Below are positions 19,281 to 28,223 of a DNA stretch of 64,000 nucleotides, piece by piece (position 1 is the first letter of the stretch; each line of letters begins with the position of its first letter). Under the pieces are notes generated by a model. That model was not told the origin of the DNA and made no database searches. It worked only from the letters and a program-made list of their open reading frames with translations. The DNA lies in NCBI RefSeq assembly GCF_014656395.1, contig NZ_BNCI01000002.1, positions 1,364,001-1,428,000 on the forward strand, written 5' to 3'. The position numbers and the translations under genes are program-made. The DNA is from Kordiimonas sediminis (GTDB lineage Bacteria > Pseudomonadota > Alphaproteobacteria > Sphingomonadales > Kordiimonadaceae).

Positions 19281-22172
19281 ATGCCCAGAATTATTCGCGC
19301 CGTTGTTGGAGTAATCACCGTGATTTTCCTGACGGTGTCGGCAGCCGCAAGCCAACGGCCACTGACACTTCCTGATATTATGGAATTCAGGGAAATCAAG
19401 TCAGTTGCCCTATCCAGAGATGGACGGTTTGCAGCCTATAGCGCCCAACCGGACAGGGGCGAAATTTCCGGGCATGTTCACAATCTTTCAACGGGCGCCA
19501 AATTCAGCATCAAAGAAGGCACGAAACCTGTCTTTTCGAACGACGGCAAATGGGTATTATTCATCCGTGCGGTCAGCCTGCTAGACATAGAAACCACGCC
19601 GAAGAAAGACCGCGCCAAGCTTAAAGCCGGTGCCGTTCTTATAAACACAGAAACAGGCGACACCCAGTCATTCGACCGCGTTAAATCAAGTGGCTTTAGC
19701 GGCGACAGCCGTTTCGCGGCCCTCCTCTTTGAGCCTGCAGAAAAAAATAAAGATGCCGAAGAGGGAGATACTCTAAAGGAAGAAGCAGAAACGCCTGCGT
19801 TTGAAGCATCACCCCCCCTCAAGAAGACAGAGACAGAGGCAGAGACAGAGACAGAGCTAGAAGCCGGAAAAAGTGGCTCACCTAAGCATTTCCTGAAAAC
19901 GAAGGACATTGGCACGCGGCTGCAAATCATCAATCTTGAAACCATGGAGGTTACGACCATTGATGGTGTGCAACAATTCGCTTTCTCAGAAGAAGGCTAC
20001 GGCCTTGCAATTAGTCTAATTCTGGGCGCAAAACAGGAAAACAGTCTGGTAAGTCATAATCTGCAATCCGGTGACACTGTCATACTGGACAAAACTGTAC
20101 TAGCCTCATATCCCCACTTTAGCTGGGACAAAAACGGACGCAGGCTAGCCTTTTTGAAAGGTAGCTATGAAACAGCTCAGGAAAGCCGCCAGCACGAGCT
20201 TTTTGTGCACAACACGGGTTCTGAAAAGGCACAAAAAGTCCCTTGGGAAAATGAAAACTGGTATCTTAGTCACGATAATGACCTGACGTGGTCAGAAGAT
20301 GACGACCGTCTGTTTTTTGGCAAGAAAAAGCTTCAAGAAACTGTGTCTAGGGACATGCCCAAAATCAGCAGCTATGATGATCTGCGCAACACCGACAGAC
20401 TACAACAAGACCGAAAATTACAGGTCTGGCATGGAGATGATCCGCGCATCAAACCGCACGAAAAGCAATCCTACAACAAAGACCAGCAAAAAACCTTTCT
20501 GAGTGTATATCACAGACGGTCTGGTGCAGTGGTTCACCTTGCGGACGAGACTGTCCCCGATATCATCACCACAGACAATACCAAGGCCGTGCTAGCAGCC
20601 AGCAACCTGCCTTACCAGAAAGAAATGACATGGGAAGGCTTCTTCCGGGACTTATATCACGTTGACCTGAAGACAGGGAAACAGCAGCTTTTTGCTTCAA
20701 AGGTTTCCAGCAACAGTCCCGTAAGCCTGTCTGACAGTGGCAGATATGTTGCCTACTACCATAAGGGCGATTACTGGTTATTTGACGCCCGATCTGGACA
20801 GACACAAAATCTGACTGCTGGTATAACGCATGAAGCCGGTATATCATTTTCCAATGAACTGCATGATTATCCGTCTGCCCCACCCGGCTACGGTATTGCT
20901 GGATGGCTAAAAAAAGACGTCGGGGTTCTGCTCTATGACCGATATGACATCTGGAAAATCTCCCCAAAAGGAAATGCGGTAAATATCACCGGAGGCACCG
21001 GGCGTGCCAACACCACGGCCTATAGAATTATGAACACGGACCCTGACAGGAAAGACCGCATTCCAAACGGTGATCTTCTTATTCATGCGTACCACGACCA
21101 GTTAAAATATCACGGCTTCTACCAGTTGGACCAGAGCACACAAGCCATGACCAAACTGATGGAAGGCCCAAAAAAATACAGCTTTGTTGCCAAGGCAAAA
21201 AATGCGGCTGTTTATCTATATACCCGCGAAGATTTGAATGAATTTCCTGACATGTGGCTGTCTCGTTCCACCGAAGACACCCTTATGCCAGAAGGCACAA
21301 AACTGACAGACATTAACCCGCAGATTAAAGACTTCCTGTGGGGATCAACTGAACTGGTGGAATGGCGATCAACAAAAGGCAAACCCCTTCAAGGAGTATT
21401 GATCAAGCCCGCCAATTTCGAAGCCGGGAAACGATACCCTGTCCTCGTATATTATTACCGTTACTTCAGCCAGCGTCTGTATGAATTTAACCAAATGAGG
21501 GTCAATCACAGGCCCAATTTCCCTTACTATACCAGTAATGGATACGCGGTATTTCTACCTGACATCAAGTTCGATATTGGCACGCCAGGTGCCTCTGCGA
21601 CGGCAGCCTTGGTTCCCGGTGTAGAAAAGCTGATTGATATGGGTATCGCAGACCCGGATGCCATCGGCCTTCACGGCCATAGCTGGTCTGGTTATCAAAC
21701 CGCCTTCGCTATCACCCAAACCGACATTTTCAAAGCGGCGGTTGCGGGAGCGCCGGTTGCCAATATGACGAGCGCGTATGCTGGTATCAGACTGGGATCT
21801 GGTCTGGCGCGACCATTCCAGTATGAGAAAACCCAAAGCCGGATTGGCGCAAGTCTGTATGAAAAACCGCAGCTATATATAGAAAACTCCCCGATCTTCT
21901 TTGCCGACAGAATCAACACGCCGCTTCTCATGCAATTTGGTGATGTCGACGATGCCGTTCCGTGGCAGCAGGGGATCGAAATGTACATTGCCATGCGGAG
22001 ACTGGGAAAACCCGTGATCATGCTACAGTATGAAGGGGAACCGCACCACCTGAAACACTATCCAAACAAGGTGGATTATACCATTAAGATGAAACAGTTT
22101 TTTGATCATCACTTACGCGGCATGCCTGCACCTGAATGGATGACAAATGGGGAACCCTATACGGAGAAATAG
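19281..22172 (+). CDS. Secreted S9-family peptidase, long form
   Basis: A 963-residue member of the prolyl oligopeptidase family with a signal peptide (1-24). A degenerate beta-propeller fills residues 30-690; the alpha/beta hydrolase domain follows, with Ser801 in GHSWSG, Asp890 in GDVDDAVP and His922 in EGEPHHLKHY as the likely triad. It is about 280 residues longer than its relative at 2547 owing to insertions in the propeller, including a Glu/Thr-rich segment around residues 150-200. Within that segment a 30-base tract (19827-19856) of five six-base units (ACAGAG, one unit GCAGAG) encodes alternating Thr-Glu/Ala-Glu. It shares an operon with the amidohydrolase. Confidence 0.9.
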   Translation: MPRIIRAVVGVITVIFLTVSAAASQRPLTLPDIMEFREIKSVALSRDGRFAAYSAQPDRGEISGHVHNLSTGAKFSIKEGTKPVFSNDGKWVLFIRAVSLLDIETTPKKDRAKLKAGAVLINTETGDTQSFDRVKSSGFSGDSRFAALLFEPAEKNKDAEEGDTLKEEAETPAFEASPPLKKTETEAETETELEAGKSGSPKHFLKTKDIGTRLQIINLETMEVTTIDGVQQFAFSEEGYGLAISLILGAKQENSLVSHNLQSGDTVILDKTVLASYPHFSWDKNGRRLAFLKGSYETAQESRQHELFVHNTGSEKAQKVPWENENWYLSHDNDLTWSEDDDRLFFGKKKLQETVSRDMPKISSYDDLRNTDRLQQDRKLQVWHGDDPRIKPHEKQSYNKDQQKTFLSVYHRRSGAVVHLADETVPDIITTDNTKAVLAASNLPYQKEMTWEGFFRDLYHVDLKTGKQQLFASKVSSNSPVSLSDSGRYVAYYHKGDYWLFDARSGQTQNLTAGITHEAGISFSNELHDYPSAPPGYGIAGWLKKDVGVLLYDRYDIWKISPKGNAVNITGGTGRANTTAYRIMNTDPDRKDRIPNGDLLIHAYHDQLKYHGFYQLDQSTQAMTKLMEGPKKYSFVAKAKNAAVYLYTREDLNEFPDMWLSRSTEDTLMPEGTKLTDINPQIKDFLWGSTELVEWRSTKGKPLQGVLIKPANFEAGKRYPVLVYYYRYFSQRLYEFNQMRVNHRPNFPYYTSNGYAVFLPDIKFDIGTPGASATAALVPGVEKLIDMGIADPDAIGLHGHSWSGYQTAFAITQTDIFKAAVAGAPVANMTSAYAGIRLGSGLARPFQYEKTQSRIGASLYEKPQLYIENSPIFFADRINTPLLMQFGDVDDAVPWQQGIEMYIAMRRLGKPVIMLQYEGEPHHLKHYPNKVDYTIKMKQFFDHHLRGMPAPEWMTNGEPYTEK
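19827..19856 (+). repeat. Hexanucleotide tandem repeat inside the S9 peptidase
   Basis: Five tandem units of ACAGAG, the third changed to GCAGAG, keep the reading frame and encode a Thr/Ala-Glu run. A run of seven C residues lies just upstream at 19812-19818. Unit gain or loss would lengthen or shorten the acidic linker by two residues without a frameshift. Confidence 0.8.
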
Positions 22173-22336
22173 ACCAGCGTACAGTTGGTCATTCTCAAGC
22201 CGGCTAGTAGCCAATTGTCCAGGGTGTTCCTGCGTAAACCAAAGAACTATTCCATTGGCAGGGTATTTATCGCTATGATCTGCAAAAATATGACGCTGGT
22301 CGGGGGACTGGCTTTTAACCCAAGGGGAGTGGGACA

Positions 22337-24814
22337 ATGCTGGCAAATTATATTTTAACTGCCTGGCGGACAATTATCCGCAACAAGATGTTTTCCTTTA
22401 TCAATATTTTTGGTCTGGCTGTTGGCTTTGCTGCCTGCATATTGATCTTTCTTTTCGTATTCTCGGAACTCAGATACGATAAATGGGTACCCGATGCTGA
22501 GAGGGTCTTCCGTGTCGAAAGCACCTATGTCCTGTCAGGCAGAGGGCCACTGCCAGGAGCAGCTGTACCTGCCCGTGTCGCCCCTGGCATCACCAACGAC
22601 TTCCGGGATCATATTGATGCCAGTGCCCGGTTAATCCCCCAACAACAAACAGTAAAAAAAGAAGAACAACTGTTCGCCGAAACCATTGGCTACATTGACC
22701 AGGACTTTTATCAGATTTTTCCGCTGACCTTTTCACGGGGAAATGCCCAGACCGCCACCAAAGACAGCCTGTCCATTGCTATCAGCGAAAGCATGGCCCT
22801 GAAATATTTTGGTGACCGCAATCCGATCGGCGAAGTCCTGACAATTTTGGGCTGGAGCAGCCAGCGCGACTATCAGGTGTCTGCTGTTTTTGCTGACATA
22901 CCAGACGAAAGCCACCTGATCGGTGACATGTTCGTTCCCCTTGACGAGGAAATGATCGAAAATGCGACACCGGGGCTGACTACCAACTGGTTTTTCCCCA
23001 GCACGTTTACTTATGTAAAGCTGAAAAGCCCTGCCAGTGTAGCAGCACTTGAAGCTGGTTTCCCTGCGTTTTCTGATCGGAACGACGTGGTTCCAAAGGT
23101 GCCCAGCTATGCAAATACAAAACCGCGGGATTATTTTCAGCTAAGTCTGATTAACGTGCAGGATATCCATCTGGACAACCGCGTTCCCAATGACATGAAG
23201 CCACATGGCAGCATGTTCACTGTTTATGCCTTCACAAGCATTGCGGTTCTGCTGTTACTGATTGCAGGGATCAACTTTATCAATTTATCAACTGCGCGGT
23301 CGCTGAAACGCTCGAAAGAGGTTGCACTTAGAAAAACACTTGGGGCAAAACGTCGTCAACTGATCACACAATTTATGATGGAAGCCGGGCTGATTGTTGG
23401 TTTTTCATCCCTGATTGCAGTGATGCTGGTTGAATTGCTGCTGCCTTTTTATAATGACCTTCTGAACCTGTCGCTTAGCACCGCTCCCCTGTTTTCCCCA
23501 ATTGGGCTGATAATCTTCCTGCTATTTGTATCGGTTGTAGCCATCACATCCGGCGCATACCCTGCCTTTTTTGTCAGCCGGGCCCGTCCGGGTGAAGTGC
23601 TCCATTCCAATAAGTCCGGCAGTGACGGCAGCGGCTTGCTGCGGTCCGGGCTTGTTACCTTTCAGTTCGCCATCAGTATCGGCCTGATTATCGCTACTAC
23701 GGTTCTCTACTCTCAGACAAGCTATGTGACGGGGCTTGATTTGGGTTATGACACCGAAGACATTGGCGTGCTCAACCTTCCTCTTACCGAAGATCCGCAT
23801 GCTGATGCAGTTTCCTTAAAGACTGAGTTAGAGCGCTTGCCCGGCGTACGGTCTGCTACCGTCTCTGGCGGTATTCCAACCAATGCAGCCTTTGCCTCGT
23901 TTGCAGTCTTTTCCGATGCGATTGATAGCACAGACTCTACAAGCATGCCCTTTATTGCTGCCGGGTATGATTATTTTGAAACCTACAGTATTCGCCCGAT
24001 TGCCGGGCGGACGTTCAGTGAAGAATACGGCACAGATTATCTGCCCGTGGGCCGCGGTGAAACTGGCAGCTTCACAGGCACTGTTATCCTGAATGAAAGT
24101 GCCGTTGGGCGTGTTGGGTACAATTCTCCATCAGAAGCAATAGGCAAAGTGCTGCGTATATCACAGCCAGATAATCTAAATAATGAGATGACAATTGTCG
24201 GTGTGATCCCTGACGTCCATTTCGGCGATGCACGCCTGCCGACCCAGCCAATGATCTTTTATTATCTGCCCACATTCGTTGGCACCGTCAGCTTTAAGGT
24301 CGAACCTGGCCAAATACAGACCGTACAAACAGCAGCGTCTGATATCTGGCAACGGCTCTTCCCGGACGCTCCGATGAACCTCCAGTTTATCGAGGATATT
24401 CAGGGCGCTCAATATGATGCGGACCGCAGACAGGGGTCTTTGTTGACTGCCTTTTCCATCCTGACCGTACTGGTCGCCAGCATTGGCTTGTATGGTCTTG
24501 CTGCCTTCATGGCGACACGGCGTACCAAGGAAGTAGGCATTCGCAAGGTGCTCGGTGCCACCAACATGAACATCATATCACTGTTCATATGGGCCATGCT
24601 GAAACCTATTCTCGTTGCAAATCTGGTTGCATGGCCGGTTGCCTGGTACTTTATGAATGACTGGCTATCCCAGTTTACATACCGAATTGATATGTCTTTG
24701 TTACCGTTTTTGCTGGCAACCGTGCTGGTTTCCCTGTTTGGCATACTAACGGTCGCAGGCAGAACCTATTCAACGGCCCGCGCCCACCCGGCAGACGCCC
24801 TTAGGTTTGAATAA
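22337..24814 (+). CDS. FtsX/MacB-type ABC transporter permease without a nearby ATPase
   Basis: An 825-residue membrane protein in the MacB/FtsX permease layout. Helix 1 (about 20-43) is followed by a large periplasmic MacB-PCD domain (50-285). Three helices at about 290-425 form the first FtsX domain (GINFINLSTARSLKRSKEVA, RKTLGAKRRQLI). Then come a helix near 445, a second periplasmic domain (460-690) and a final three-helix FtsX domain (700-815, RTKEVGIRKVLGATNMNI). Such proteins couple ATP hydrolysis to work in the periplasm, such as peptide or lipoprotein export. No MacB-like ATPase is next to it, so the partner must be encoded elsewhere. The ATG follows CAAGGGGAGTGGGACA. Confidence 0.88.
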   Translation: MLANYILTAWRTIIRNKMFSFINIFGLAVGFAACILIFLFVFSELRYDKWVPDAERVFRVESTYVLSGRGPLPGAAVPARVAPGITNDFRDHIDASARLIPQQQTVKKEEQLFAETIGYIDQDFYQIFPLTFSRGNAQTATKDSLSIAISESMALKYFGDRNPIGEVLTILGWSSQRDYQVSAVFADIPDESHLIGDMFVPLDEEMIENATPGLTTNWFFPSTFTYVKLKSPASVAALEAGFPAFSDRNDVVPKVPSYANTKPRDYFQLSLINVQDIHLDNRVPNDMKPHGSMFTVYAFTSIAVLLLLIAGINFINLSTARSLKRSKEVALRKTLGAKRRQLITQFMMEAGLIVGFSSLIAVMLVELLLPFYNDLLNLSLSTAPLFSPIGLIIFLLFVSVVAITSGAYPAFFVSRARPGEVLHSNKSGSDGSGLLRSGLVTFQFAISIGLIIATTVLYSQTSYVTGLDLGYDTEDIGVLNLPLTEDPHADAVSLKTELERLPGVRSATVSGGIPTNAAFASFAVFSDAIDSTDSTSMPFIAAGYDYFETYSIRPIAGRTFSEEYGTDYLPVGRGETGSFTGTVILNESAVGRVGYNSPSEAIGKVLRISQPDNLNNEMTIVGVIPDVHFGDARLPTQPMIFYYLPTFVGTVSFKVEPGQIQTVQTAASDIWQRLFPDAPMNLQFIEDIQGAQYDADRRQGSLLTAFSILTVLVASIGLYGLAAFMATRRTKEVGIRKVLGATNMNIISLFIWAMLKPILVANLVAWPVAWYFMNDWLSQFTYRIDMSLLPFLLATVLVSLFGILTVAGRTYSTARAHPADALRFE

Positions 24815-24828
24815 GCCACACTTACCAC

Positions 24829-24856
24829 TAAAAAGAGGCAGCTACAGAGCTGCCTC
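24829..24856 (-). terminator. Terminator of the glutathione peroxidase gene
   Basis: A perfect nine-base stem GAGGCAGCT/AGCTGCCTC with loop ACAG at 24835-24856. On the minus strand it is followed by five T residues. It lies 41 bases beyond the peroxidase stop and also sits at the end of the convergent permease gene. Confidence 0.82.
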
Positions 24857-24897
24857 ACATTATATGCCCTGTAGAATCTTATTTAGAGGATCATCCC

Positions 24898-25377
24898 TTA
24901 CAAAAGGTCCATGATCGCTTGCCTGATTTGCTCTGGCCTGTCGGATGGTGCGAACCTTTTCACCACATTGCCTTCACGGTCACACAGGAATTTTGTAAAG
25001 TTCCATTTGATGCGTTTGGACCCCAGAATGCCGGGTTTTTCAGCCTTCAAATGCTTGAATATCGGGTCTGCATCATCCCCGTTTACATCAACCTTGGCCA
25101 TCATCGGAAAGCTTACGCCGTAATTCAGCTGACAAAACTCTCCAATCTCTTCGTTGGAGCCGGGGTCCTGACTACCAAACTGGTTACAGGGAAAACCAAG
25201 GATAACCAGCCCTTTTTCCTGCAGGTCTTTATACAGATTTTCCAGTCCTGCAAACTGCGGTGTAAATCCACATTTTGATGCGGTATTCACAATCAAAACC
25301 ACATGCCCCTTATAGTCAGAAAGCGCCTTGTCTTTCCCTTGCAGGGTTTTGCAGCTAAAATCAAATATGCTGGTCAT
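24898..25377 (-). CDS. Glutathione peroxidase family protein (thiol type)
   Basis: Reduces hydrogen and organic peroxides in the cytoplasm. The 159-residue protein has peroxidatic Cys36 (NTASKCGFTP), the GFPCNQFG block at 61-68, and Trp125-Asn126 (KWNFTKFL), completing the family's catalytic set. Cys82 (EFCQLNYGVSFP) sits where thioredoxin-dependent members carry the resolving cysteine, so thioredoxin may be the real reductant. The ATG at 25377 with GGGAGAGGA upstream is preferred over a TTG five codons earlier. It is followed by its own terminator at 24829-24856. Confidence 0.93.
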   Translation of the reverse strand: MTSIFDFSCKTLQGKDKALSDYKGHVVLIVNTASKCGFTPQFAGLENLYKDLQEKGLVILGFPCNQFGSQDPGSNEEIGEFCQLNYGVSFPMMAKVDVNGDDADPIFKHLKAEKPGILGSKRIKWNFTKFLCDREGNVVKRFAPSDRPEQIRQAIMDLL

Positions 25378-25418
25378 ACTATCCTCTCCCAATGCCTTTG
25401 CCGTGCCGTGTAGGCTTT

Positions 25419-25739
25419 CTACGCCTCATCTTCCGTGTCGGATGCTTTCAGCAATAGAAACAGAGACGTTTTCTCCATCTCCAACCACATCCATAACTTC
25501 ATCATGGCAACCATCAAGGCACAAAAAAGCGCGACAAACCCTGACTTAATCGCTGTCAGAGGGTCACTCGTTTGCCAAAACTCAATTGCCGCAACAAAAA
25601 ATATCGCCGTGAAAGACAGGGTAAACATCATCACCAGCCAAAGCCAGCGCCCCAAAGGGCCCTTCATCGTTATCCACAGCAAAGGAAACAAACCCGGCTG
25701 GTCCTTCTTCGGTAATCGGGGGTCCTTGATGTCTGTCAT
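25419..25739 (-). CDS. Small two-helix membrane protein, DUF6768-like
   Basis: A 106-residue protein with two predicted helices (about 31-53 and 63-87) and a hydrophilic C-terminal tail. The stretch GPLGRWLWLVMMFTL and the conserved KLWMWLEMEKTSL after helix 2 resemble the DUF6768 family, known from proteobacterial stress-factor neighbourhoods but without a known activity. It is 41 bases upstream of the glutathione peroxidase on the same strand and could be co-transcribed with it. No sigma-factor gene is nearby. Confidence 0.65.
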   Translation of the reverse strand: MTDIKDPRLPKKDQPGLFPLLWITMKGPLGRWLWLVMMFTLSFTAIFFVAAIEFWQTSDPLTAIKSGFVALFCALMVAMMKLWMWLEMEKTSLFLLLKASDTEDEA

Positions 25740-25868
25740 TTCACGCGCCTCCCAAGGGTTTTATGCGTCCACTATTCTTGCAGTCTACGCTTCTATCCAC
25801 GGGGTAGCAAGGCAGGGACGATATTCACAAAATACCCAATATCCCCAAATGAAATAAATGAAATACTG

Positions 25869-26228
25869 TTAGGACTTTAACCAGGTTTGCAACGCATCCA
25901 TATCCTTGGCTGCAAATCCTGTGCGGAATACGCCGTCTTTCTCCCAAACCGGACGCTTGATAAGTGCATCGTTGGCGACAAGTAGACTGGCAACCTGATC
26001 CGTCTCTACAGCGGCTTTTTGCTCATCCGTCAGCTTGCGCCATGTTGTGCCGCGTTTATTGACAAGCGTATCCGCCCCAACACCTGCAAGCATGCGTTCT
26101 ACAAGCGCCAGATCAAGACCATCCTTGCGAAAATCATGATAATTATAGGCAGTTCCCTCAGCATCCAACCACTTCAATGCCTTTTTCACCGTATCGCAGT
26201 TCTTAATTCCGAATATTGTAAGTGACAT
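25869..26228 (-). CDS. ArsC/Spx-type thioredoxin-fold protein (YffB-like)
   Basis: A 119-residue member of the ArsC/Spx/YffB group, a thioredoxin-like fold with one N-terminal cysteine in GIKNCDTVKKA. The later LIKRPVWEKDG contains the Arg-Pro motif typical of the family. True arsenate reductases have a different active-site loop and usually lie in ars operons, which are absent here. YffB-like glutathione-dependent thiol reductase is the closer match. The start at 26228 gives the standard N-terminus MSLTIFGIKNCD; an open frame extends to 26270 but adds a non-conserved leader. Physiological substrate unknown. Confidence 0.87.
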   Translation of the reverse strand: MSLTIFGIKNCDTVKKALKWLDAEGTAYNYHDFRKDGLDLALVERMLAGVGADTLVNKRGTTWRKLTDEQKAAVETDQVASLLVANDALIKRPVWEKDGVFRTGFAAKDMDALQTWLKS

Positions 26229-26333
26229 ACCAATAAATACCTTAAAGCTGATGATAATTAATGTGCACACTATGTGAATAATGCTTCCACTTTCAACCTG
26301 ATATCACGTGGTCACTGGATAAACTTACCATAA

Positions 26334-26717
26334 TTATGGATTGATATAAGGAATCCAACTGGTGGCGAAAAACCCAACGACAGCCCCGATCAAAACCGCG
26401 ACAATTATCATCTCAACTCCTGCGCCTCTGGATATAGCAACACTTCCGCCGAATACTGCACCAAACAGAGCGCAAGTGAACGGCCTTTTTTTCCATTTCT
26501 CAGGGTTAAAATACGGCAGGGCGGCAAGGGTAATGAACAGTCCAAGCGATAATCCCATAATAGGCGATGCACCACGATGCATGAACGACCATGTAAACAG
26601 GCCGCCAATAACAAAGAGAATGATCAGACCTCCCCAATCGAAAGAAGCCTTGATTGGGTTTGCCGCTTTGGCAGACCGTCTTGCCTTTTGACGCTTCTTC
26701 TTATTCTTAGTCATCAT
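26334..26717 (-). CDS. Small hydrophobic membrane protein
   Basis: About 127 residues from the ATG at 26717, or eleven more from 26750; neither start has a convincing ribosome site. The N-terminus is very basic (KNKKKRQKARRSAK), then four hydrophobic segments follow near residues 25-45, 48-66, 77-95 and 100-120. I do not recognise the family. It lies 20 bases downstream of the three-part membrane protein at 26771 on the same strand and may be co-transcribed with it. Confidence 0.6.
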   Translation of the reverse strand: MMTKNKKKRQKARRSAKAANPIKASFDWGGLIILFVIGGLFTWSFMHRGASPIMGLSLGLFITLAALPYFNPEKWKKRPFTCALFGAVFGGSVAISRGAGVEMIIVAVLIGAVVGFFATSWIPYINP

Positions 26718-26770
26718 TTGGGCTGCGCTGACTAGCCTTCTTAAAGGCATAGAAACACCAAACCAAAGCT

Positions 26771-27691
26771 TTAACCGTTCAAACCAAACCAGCGAAGCCT
26801 CATGCGGTGCAAAAGCTCTTTCGATATCTGGCTTACATCTGCATCCGCTATCACCGCATCAATATTGCACTGAGGGCAAAGGGCTGTCGGCTGATGGGGC
26901 TCATTTTCTTCAACCCACCGCTCTACCTCACTGGCAGGAAAAACAGCTTCGCAGTGGAAGCATGCCGCAACATGGCTCTTTTCAATTGATGTCTTGTTGC
27001 CAAAAGAGGTGGAGTGCACCTGTTTCAGATAGGAGTTCGGGTACAGCTTGTCCCACACCTTCTCCATATCAGCTTCAGAGGAGATATGTCGCGTAAACCG
27101 GGTCTTAAGCGAGCCAAAGATCGTGAGTGCCATCACCATTGTCATATTACCGACAAGCTCACCGCCAATTGTCGATAGAATTCTGGCGGTCAAGCCCGCT
27201 CCTTCACTAAGAAACCAGCCCGCTAGCGCACCAAGTATCCCAAAAGAAAAGAGCGAAACAACCAGGGTTATTTTGGCAGTATCCGACATTTTGGAACCAC
27301 GATGCACTCGATTGAACAACCCCGCGAATACTTCAAAATCAAGCGCACCCTCTGGCGAACGATAAAACTCGCCATGAAATGCTTCGTCAACTTTCTCCAA
27401 AATCCTGTTGTAATGTTCAGCGGCAAATTTGTTTCCAGCCTCACTCAAGTCTTCATTGGTCAGCCTGCCATCGCAGTATTTGAAGAGAAAATCTGTACCC
27501 GTCATTTGGCCTAGCACCACGGCACGCACGTCTTCCATGGCCTTGGGGTCGTCAAGATAACGATCACCAATCCAGCCGCGCCGGAAACACCATTTCAGGA
27601 AAAGACCAATATGAACACCGCCATATTCAATCGGTGAACTGGAAGGAAACCCTTCACCGCCGTAATGCAAACTGGCATCATCATACTTCAT
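26771..27691 (-). CDS. DUF7832-like / membrane / zinc-ribbon three-part protein
   Basis: A 306-residue protein with three visible parts. Residues 1-110 resemble the DUF7832 domain (MKYDDASLHYGGEGFPSS, then GGVHIGLFLKWCFRRGWIG). Two hydrophobic helices follow at about 140-165 and 170-195. The C-terminal part has two CxxC pairs, ACFHCEAVF and ALCPQCNIDAV, that look like a zinc ribbon with the metal site facing the cytoplasm. The start at 27691 follows CAGGGGGAATTG. I know of no described function for this combination. DUF7832-like proteins often appear among toxin-immunity-like or uncharacterised small genes, but nothing here shows such a role. Confidence 0.7.
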   Translation of the reverse strand: MKYDDASLHYGGEGFPSSSPIEYGGVHIGLFLKWCFRRGWIGDRYLDDPKAMEDVRAVVLGQMTGTDFLFKYCDGRLTNEDLSEAGNKFAAEHYNRILEKVDEAFHGEFYRSPEGALDFEVFAGLFNRVHRGSKMSDTAKITLVVSLFSFGILGALAGWFLSEGAGLTARILSTIGGELVGNMTMVMALTIFGSLKTRFTRHISSEADMEKVWDKLYPNSYLKQVHSTSFGNKTSIEKSHVAACFHCEAVFPASEVERWVEENEPHQPTALCPQCNIDAVIADADVSQISKELLHRMRLRWFGLNG

Positions 27692-28223
27692 CAATTCCCC
27701 CTGAACGAAGACCACTGAATTTGTATCTTAACGGCAGAATAATGCAACCAAAACTTAACTGGCTCCGTCTCTTTATCGTTGGATTGTGTAATTGCAAATT
27801 ACTGGCAGGATGATTGCTTGCTTCCACCCCACAGCCTTTAGCTATGGGTGACATCTGGCTCCGTAAAGCTTCATTCTTCTTTCAGCTCTACTGTTGCCGA
27901 TGTCTTTGTGACTTGTTTGATTATTTTTGTTTCTATTAGTCACAGACATCACTCTGCAAGGATCGAAACACCTTACAAAGTGGATTGGTATTAACTCAGT
28001 TTTGCAATCTGTTCTGAGAATGGAACCACTTCCGGTAAGGGGCCTTATTCTTAAGGCCACCACGCGTGCGCCTATAAACGAAATGCCAATTGTTCCGAAA
28101 TCCGGCGTTTGGTAGCGTTTCAAGGGATGTACAGTATCTACTGTACCAAAAGTAGGGATGCTCAGTGGCTTGATCGCACAAACACAAGGGAGGTCAGTCA
28201 AGCGTAACCCCGGGGGGATATAC
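27692..28223. other. 532-base intergenic region upstream of iorA
   Basis: It holds the divergent promoters of the three-part membrane protein (leftward) and iorAB (rightward). Two ordered elements are visible: a hairpin GGCCTTA/TAAGGCC at 28041-28058 and an 18-base palindrome at 28129-28146. A 173-codon open frame on the minus strand has atypical composition, covers both elements and is not believed to be a gene. Confidence 0.6.
28129..28146. promoter_or_regulatory. 18-base palindromic operator candidate upstream of iorAB
   Basis: GTACAGTATCTACTGTAC is a perfect inverted repeat (eight-base arms, two-base centre), 78 bases before the iorA ATG. It is the right size for a dimeric regulator. No regulator gene is adjacent, so the protein that reads it is unknown. 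Confidence 0.55.

Noticed and set aside
25869-26228. Arsenate reductase
   Set aside because: The ArsC fold is right, but the active-site loop is of the YffB type and no arsR, arsB or other resistance gene is nearby.
28129-28146. A LexA (SOS) box upstream of iorA
   Set aside because: LexA sites in Gram-negatives read CTGT ... ACAG; here the arms are in the opposite order (TACAGTA then TACTGTA). Alphaproteobacterial LexA also uses a different direct-repeat site.
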